A stretch of DNA of 64,000 bases, from NCBI RefSeq assembly GCF_051020955.1, contig NW_027476523.1:124001-188000 (forward strand), written 5' to 3'. Both the position numbers and the translations under genes were made by a program. Origin of the DNA: Megalopta genalis (lineage: Eukaryota; Arthropoda; Insecta; Hymenoptera; Halictidae). Every line of letters begins with the position of its first letter. The first letter of the stretch is position 1. The notes below the pieces were generated by a model, which worked only from the letters and a program-made list of their open reading frames with translations, did no database searches and was not told where the DNA came from. Below are positions 59,169 to 64,000 of this stretch, piece by piece.

Positions 59169-61309
59169 TACACAGCCGTGTCCATCGCCGTCACGGCCGC
59201 GGATGCGGTGGCGTCAGGGACTTTAGTGGCCCCATTCGCCCCCGCGGGTGCGGCGGTAGCATCAGGCGGTGCCGCCTTTTCGTTGCTGGCCACGGTGGTC
59301 GCTGCCTTGGCCATCGTGGTTTCCTTCCCTTTTTTATTGAATCTGGCAGACGACCTTTGGCCGCCTACCTTGCCTCGCCTCGCACTGACAGGACACGCCC
59401 GGCCGCCGAGGCGGTGACCAGAAGGCCTGCCCGCGCCCGCACAAAGCGGACAATTGGGCGTGGCCGTACAGGCTGCCACCTTATGGTCCCGACTGCCGCA
59501 TCTATAGCAGCAGTCGGACCTATCCTCGGCAGAAGTGCACCGCTGACTGGTGTGGCCAACATCAAGGCAACGGTAACACTGCAGAGGCAGGGCACTCAGG
59601 GCCTCCACGGCTGCATGGGTCCAGCCGACGGTTATCCGGCCCGCGACAGCAACCTTGCGAGCGGCCGCGGCAGGACATCGGACCCAGAGGGTGCCCAATC
59701 CCGAGGGGGAAGACCGGATTTCGCCGGTATTGATGTCCCCCTCGCTGCACCCGCCCACGCGGGCAACAGCCGCAGCGACCTCCGCCGGCGTGGTCGAATC
59801 GACCAGGCCGCGCACCCTAAGGTCAGCTTTTTTGACCGGACGCGCGACCTTTACGCCGGTGCCTGCCAGCGCTTCCGCCACTTTTGTGGCGAGGACGGTG
59901 GCCTTGGCGGCCCCATCGGTGCCAGGGACTTCCAAAATTAACCCCCCAGTCACCGCCCTTCGCGGCCTCAGCGAGGCGATGCCAATTTCTGCCAGGTCCA
60001 CCTTGGACCTGGCAGTGGCCATCGCCTGCGCGTAAGTAATGTCCACGCCAGACGGAACCGTTATGGTAACCGCTGCTGTGCGTGGCGGTCGCGGAGGCAG
60101 GGGTGTCTTCCTGGGGGCCGCCGGGACCACCCGTCCTTTTTTATTATTCGCCGCCGCAGTGGCCTTGGCAGCCGCCTTTTTAGCCTTGCGGCCAACCACC
60201 TGGGACCACGCCTCCTGGGGCGGAGGCGCGGCAGAGGGTAGCGCCGATTCTGCTCGCGGTCGAGCGGGCTCCGTCTGGGCCGCTATAGCCGCCCCAGCTT
60301 TCCCACCTTTCTTCTTCTTCTTCGTCTTCCGCCCCACCCTGTCCGAAGACTGTGAGGGGACGGACGGCCCAGGTGCCACCGATCGCATGGCCGAGTCCGT
60401 TCGCGGCGCGAGCTCCCTCCTGAATGACGCCAATTTGGCGTCTATCAGGGCGCTTATCTGCGCCAGAAAATCTGCGGGCGCAGCCGCAGGTGGTGGCGAG
60501 GACTTTTCTTGCCCGGAGCGATGGCAATCCCGAGCGCCGACGATCGGTAGCGATACTGAGCCCTTTCCCGGGCGCGGCGGCGGAGGCATTGCGGCAGCAG
60601 CCGTACTCGCCTCCACCACCTGCCGGAGCCGAGCCACCTCCGCCCGCAGCTCCGTCATTTGCCCCCTGAGGACGGCATTCTCTGCCTCCAGGGCACGCGT
60701 GGCGTCGGTAGCTGACCTAACCGCAAGCTCGGACACCCCCACCCTGCCGTTTAAGGCGGCCACCCTTAGGGCCCGGGCCAAATTGCCCTTCAGCCCCTTT
60801 GACACGCCGGAGATCCTGGCCACTTCATCCAGGCTCTCCAATATAGCGGCCGCGACATCCCGCGTTGGACGGTTGCGGAAATTTTCCGCTATATCCGTCT
60901 CGTCCGGGAGCGGGACGCTCGACCGCGATGGTCTCGGCACGGGGGCCCCCGGGTCGAATATCGCTGCCACCTCCCTTGCCTCGGCCTCCAGCTGCGAAGC
61001 CTCGGCCAGCCTAAGTTTGGCCTCTGCGAGGCCAACATATTCGCCGGTCGTCGGCGGCCGTCCTCTTTTCCTCGCTGACGACGAGCCCGGGACACTCTGC
61101 GATGAGTGGTGGGAGGAGACAGAGAAATCTGACTCCTCCCCCTCATCGCACTCACCAAGGCCCGCTGCGGTCCTCTTTTTGCCGCGTGTCGCCGAATGCC
61201 TTCGCGACACCGGCTCTGTGCATCTTTTGAGGCGCACGATAGGCCCGCGCACCTCCACCTCACGCTCGTTTCCCCCCTCCCCGGTTGTTTGTGAAAAAGT
61301 AGACTCCAT
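59168..61309 (-). CDS. ORF1 gag-like protein, copy M
   Basis: 713 residues from the conserved MES Met; the ATG at 61363 would add 18. It combines F-like blocks (RALEAEN, EASTAAA) with GKGSVSLPIVGARDCHRS, the latter part resembling C and K. One residue next to the first zinc knuckle reads ALPLQCYRC rather than ARPLQCYRC. Knuckles intact. Confidence 0.92.
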   Translation of the reverse strand: MESTFSQTTGEGGNEREVEVRGPIVRLKRCTEPVSRRHSATRGKKRTAAGLGECDEGEESDFSVSSHHSSQSVPGSSSARKRGRPPTTGEYVGLAEAKLRLAEASQLEAEAREVAAIFDPGAPVPRPSRSSVPLPDETDIAENFRNRPTRDVAAAILESLDEVARISGVSKGLKGNLARALRVAALNGRVGVSELAVRSATDATRALEAENAVLRGQMTELRAEVARLRQVVEASTAAAAMPPPPRPGKGSVSLPIVGARDCHRSGQEKSSPPPAAAPADFLAQISALIDAKLASFRRELAPRTDSAMRSVAPGPSVPSQSSDRVGRKTKKKKKGGKAGAAIAAQTEPARPRAESALPSAAPPPQEAWSQVVGRKAKKAAAKATAAANNKKGRVVPAAPRKTPLPPRPPRTAAVTITVPSGVDITYAQAMATARSKVDLAEIGIASLRPRRAVTGGLILEVPGTDGAAKATVLATKVAEALAGTGVKVARPVKKADLRVRGLVDSTTPAEVAAAVARVGGCSEGDINTGEIRSSPSGLGTLWVRCPAAAARKVAVAGRITVGWTHAAVEALSALPLQCYRCLDVGHTSQRCTSAEDRSDCCYRCGSRDHKVAACTATPNCPLCAGAGRPSGHRLGGRACPVSARRGKVGGQRSSARFNKKGKETTMAKAATTVASNEKAAPPDATAAPAGANGATKVPDATASAAVTAMDTAV

Positions 61310-61734
61310 ACTTAATCCCACGAGTGTGGTCGGAAAGGAGGTCACCCCGGGTAGAGCCGCCATACCCGGGGAAGGCTAATACGCCCGGGGGGTCGCCAGG
61401 TACCCCGGGGTTGTCCGCTAACGATTGGTGCACCCACCAACCATAGCTGGCGCTTACTCCAGCTACGCCCTCTTCACCGCGCAACACTGCTTGGGGCTAG
61501 GGATTTTTTAGAGAGGTTGTCATCCTCGCGGCCCGGCCGGTTAAGGCAAGACCCCCGTTCCTGTAAAACATGACCACAGGTTTACGGTATGTGTCCGACT
61601 TTAGTTGGCCCCTCACCTCAAGCCACTCCGGCATGGTAGAACCTGCCAGGGAATAAATTCCCCGCCGGCACAGCCTTGAGGATCATTAGGGCACGAAGCC
61701 CCCCCACCACGACAAGGTAGCGGACACGGGGGGG

Positions 61735-61748
61735 ACCTTGACATAACC
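61735..61748. repeat. 11-bp telomere-like repeat, 1 unit plus 3 nt
   Basis: 14 nt between copies M and N. Confidence 0.9.
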
Positions 61749-64000
61749 TTTTTTTTTTTTTCATTTTACGTGGAGGAAATCTGCTCGCCAGACACCCCCG
61801 CCCCGCCCGGGGGAGCGGGACGAGGGTAGTGTGGGGTTTGACCCACTAAAACCTCCACGGCGACCTGAGGACGCAGGACCGATCGCTGGCGATTCAACGG
61901 GGGAGCCACGGGAACTCTTGAAGAACACTACCGCGGCTCCCCCTCGCCTGGCCGGCCATCAGGATGGTAACGATGGCCGGCCGCGTCCCGGGGGGAAATA
62001 AAATAAATCCTCCCCCCTAAAATCCAATTAAATTCGGCGGCGCGTGGGGTCGCACCCCGCACCGCCCCGACACGGCGACCGCGCGATAGGTGACCAGGGC
62101 CCCCGCCCTGTTCACAGCGGCCGCCGGGGGGACGACGAGTATATTGGAGGAGGATCACAGTTAACCCTCGCCTCCTTCAGGCGACTCGTCATCCCCCACT
62201 CCCAACAGTGGACTCCTCCTCTGTTGGCGGGCGGCGGGCAATGAAACCAGCATATTCTGGTACACTCGCCGCCCGCCTAATCTCAGCTGCCCGGGGTTTC
62301 TCGGCGTGGGCGCGCACGCCGTCCCCCGGCACGTCGGGCGGAATCTGTAAGCTCCCGATCCCGTTCGGCAGCCTCCTTCAGCGACATAACCTCCTCGCAG
62401 AAAGAGATTGCTGCCGCCCACTTTCCCGCGCTCTCCAGCATGGCCCCAACTAGGCTGGAGAGTGCGAGGTCGTGACCGACTTCCCGTTTTAGGACTCGGC
62501 GCAGCGCTGAAAAGGCGGGACATTCCTCCAGCGTGTGCTGCGCCGAGTCTTCCTCCGCGCCACAATGGTGGCACACCGTCGTCGCTTCCCGCCCGATGCG
62601 ACACAGGTAGACACCGAAGCAGCCATGCCCGGTGAACACCTGCGTCGCTCGGTAGGAGAGCCTGCCATGCCGTCTCTCCCGCCACGAGGTGAAGTGCGGC
62701 AGGAGAGACCCGGGAACGCGCTCGCCGGCGTGGGAGCAAAGCTCGGCACGCCATCTGGCGAGCGCTAGTCTCCGGGCCTGGAGCTCGAAGCCCTCGACCG
62801 TCTCTCGCTCCGGCGGGGCCCCTCGAGCACGGCTGGCGATGTTAGTGCGCCTGTAAACACAGGCGCGCACCGCCGCCTGAAGCTCGAAGGGAAGTTCACC
62901 CGCCAGAGCAAGCGCCGCCACGGTAGACGTGGTGCGGTAACCTCTTATGAGGCGGATGGCCATCCGCCTCTGCAGCCGGCGCAACAACAGCGTGTTGCGC
63001 CGGCTGGTCATCACGTACGGCGCCCATATTGGGGCACCGTATAAGGCCATAGACCGCACCACGCCCAGGTATAGGCGGCGCACCAAATCTCCCGGTCCCC
63101 CGAGGTTGGGCAGCAGGCGGCCCAAAGAGGCCGCCGCCTTTTCGACTCGGGGGACGAGACGGTCGAGATGCGCATCGAAGCTCCAGCGGCTGTCGAGGAT
63201 CAGTCCGAGATATTTCAACTCGGACTTCACCTCTACGCAGGCTTCTCCAACCCGGATCCACGATCTGGCCGGTGGCCGAGACCGAGGCCGTCCGTGAAAC
63301 CAGACAGCCTCGGCCTTCTCCGGGGCTATTTTCAGCCCCAGATCGCGGATCCTCGCGACGACGGCTGCCACCGCAACCTCTGCTCGTCGGATGGTCCTCT
63401 CGAAGGTACTCCCGACGGCGACCACCAACGTGTCGTCCGCGTAGCAGACGAGGGTGGCACCGTCGGGCAGGGAGGCCTTCTCCAGGACCGCGTTGTAACC
63501 CAGGTCCCACAGGAGCGGTCCTAAAACGGACCCCTGCGGTACCCCGCGGTCCACTTCCCTCCGTATCATCCCGCACCGGCCCGGGTATTCAACCCACCTG
63601 TCCCGCAGGTAGGCCCCGATCACCCGCCTCAGATAGGGAGGCACCTGGTGATCAACGAGGGCCTCCCTAATGGCGGACCAGGGCAGGGTGTTGAACGCAT
63701 TGACGATGTCAATGGACACCGCCAAGCACATCCCGCCCCTTGCCACGGCATTGTCCGAGAGGGACTTGAGGCGGTCGATTGCGTCGACCGTCGATCGCCC
63801 CTCCCGGAAGCCAAACTGGCAGTCCGCCAGATCTGGGCCGTCGCTGGACAGGTGTCTGGAGAGGCGGGCAACAATGATCTTCTCGAAGATCTTGCCCGCC
63901 TCATCCAGGAGACAAATGGGCCGGTAAGCGGAGGGAGAATCCCCCGGCCTTCCATCCTTCCTCAAGAGGACCATCCGACTTTCTCTCCATAGGTCGGGGA
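61749..64000 (-). mobile_element. Family-1 non-LTR element, copy N (runs off right edge)
   Basis: Short poly(A) of 13 nt (61749-61761) followed by CATTTTACG instead of the usual ATTTTACG, 3'UTR to 62282, then ORF2 still open at the window edge. Its 5' extent is unknown. Confidence 0.93.
62283..64000 (-). CDS. ORF2, C-terminal ~572 codons, copy N (partial at edge)
   Basis: Covers from the RESRMVLLRK region (~residue 476) to the stop, so it includes the RT core with YADD and the zinc motif; the endonuclease lies beyond the window. It is more diverged at the C-terminus than other copies: ACVYRRTNIAS near 855, LESAGKW near 998, MSLKEAAERD near 1014 and DSARRAGGRR near 1028. No stop or frameshift is visible. 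Confidence 0.9.
   Translation of the reverse strand, partial: PDLWRESRMVLLRKDGRPGDSPSAYRPICLLDEAGKIFEKIIVARLSRHLSSDGPDLADCQFGFREGRSTVDAIDRLKSLSDNAVARGGMCLAVSIDIVNAFNTLPWSAIREALVDHQVPPYLRRVIGAYLRDRWVEYPGRCGMIRREVDRGVPQGSVLGPLLWDLGYNAVLEKASLPDGATLVCYADDTLVVAVGSTFERTIRRAEVAVAAVVARIRDLGLKIAPEKAEAVWFHGRPRSRPPARSWIRVGEACVEVKSELKYLGLILDSRWSFDAHLDRLVPRVEKAAASLGRLLPNLGGPGDLVRRLYLGVVRSMALYGAPIWAPYVMTSRRNTLLLRRLQRRMAIRLIRGYRTTSTVAALALAGELPFELQAAVRACVYRRTNIASRARGAPPERETVEGFELQARRLALARWRAELCSHAGERVPGSLLPHFTSWRERRHGRLSYRATQVFTGHGCFGVYLCRIGREATTVCHHCGAEEDSAQHTLEECPAFSALRRVLKREVGHDLALSSLVGAMLESAGKWAAAISFCEEVMSLKEAAERDRELTDSARRAGGRRARPRRETPGS

Larger units (their letters stand above)
55482..61734 (-). mobile_element. 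Family-1 non-LTR retrotransposon, copy M (full length)
   Basis: Poly(A) 22 nt (55482-55503), 3'UTR 55504-56024, intact ORF2 and ORF1, F/K/M-type 5'UTR. Confidence 0.95.

Noticed and set aside
1..64000. R1/R2-type insertion in 28S rDNA
   Set aside because: No rRNA gene sequence flanks any copy. All junctions are with the 11-bp repeat or the window edge.

Overview
The window is a head-to-tail array of non-LTR (LINE-type) retrotransposons embedded in an 11-bp tandem repeat. There is no sign of an ordinary host gene. Every coding region reads on the minus strand. ORF1 is a gag-like protein with three C-terminal zinc knuckles. ORF2 has an N-terminal APE-type endonuclease, a central reverse transcriptase and a C-terminal CX2CX8HX4C zinc motif. 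This architecture, the CCHC/CCHC/CX2CX8HX6C gag and a UAAUG ORF1/ORF2 junction match the R1 clade of arthropod LINEs, especially the SART/TRAS-type elements known from telomeric repeats of the silkworm. I infer an insect genome and a telomeric or subtelomeric location. The species is not identifiable. A hymenopteran is conceivable, because long (8-11 nt) telomere motifs are, as I recall, reported there, but this is weak.

The repeat unit is GGTTATGTCAA on the minus strand (TTGACATAACC on plus). Family 1 is a ~6.25-kb element present in 14 copies. Complete copies are C (2419-8673), F (17403-23644), G (23671-29918), K (42960-49211), L (49226-55467) and M (55482-61734). Copies A (left edge), B, D, E, I and J are 5'-truncated. 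H is internally deleted. N runs off the right edge. Family 2 is a single intact ~6.2-kb element at 32647-38846 with clearly different proteins. On the transcript strand each element reads: 5'UTR (~425-470 nt), ORF1, ORF2, 3'UTR (~430-520 nt), poly(A), then the 11-bp repeat.

Spacing between neighbouring family-1 copies is always 11n+3 or 11n+4 nt (4, 14, 14, 14, 15, 15, 26, 26, 36, 36, 48, 466). This implies insertion at one fixed phase of the repeat with a 3-4-nt target duplication. Family 2 uses a different phase of the same repeat. Removing it with a 4-nt duplication restores an interval of 553 = 11x50+3, so it jumped into a pre-existing repeat block. Two long pure repeat blocks survive (16937-17402 and 38847-39361).

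The two families share cis elements: an 18-nt 3' terminus (16/18 identical), a 65-nt block in the 5'UTR (57/65 identical) carrying a short upstream ORF, and a stem-loop just upstream of ORF1 whose stem shows compensatory changes around a conserved GGCGGCTCT loop. Copy L is a mosaic of several other copies, so the array also undergoes recombination or template switching. Together the parts look like a retrotransposon-colonised chromosome end: ORF2 nicks the repeat and primes reverse transcription, ORF1 packages RNA, and the 3'UTR hairpins and shared terminus are candidate recognition sites.
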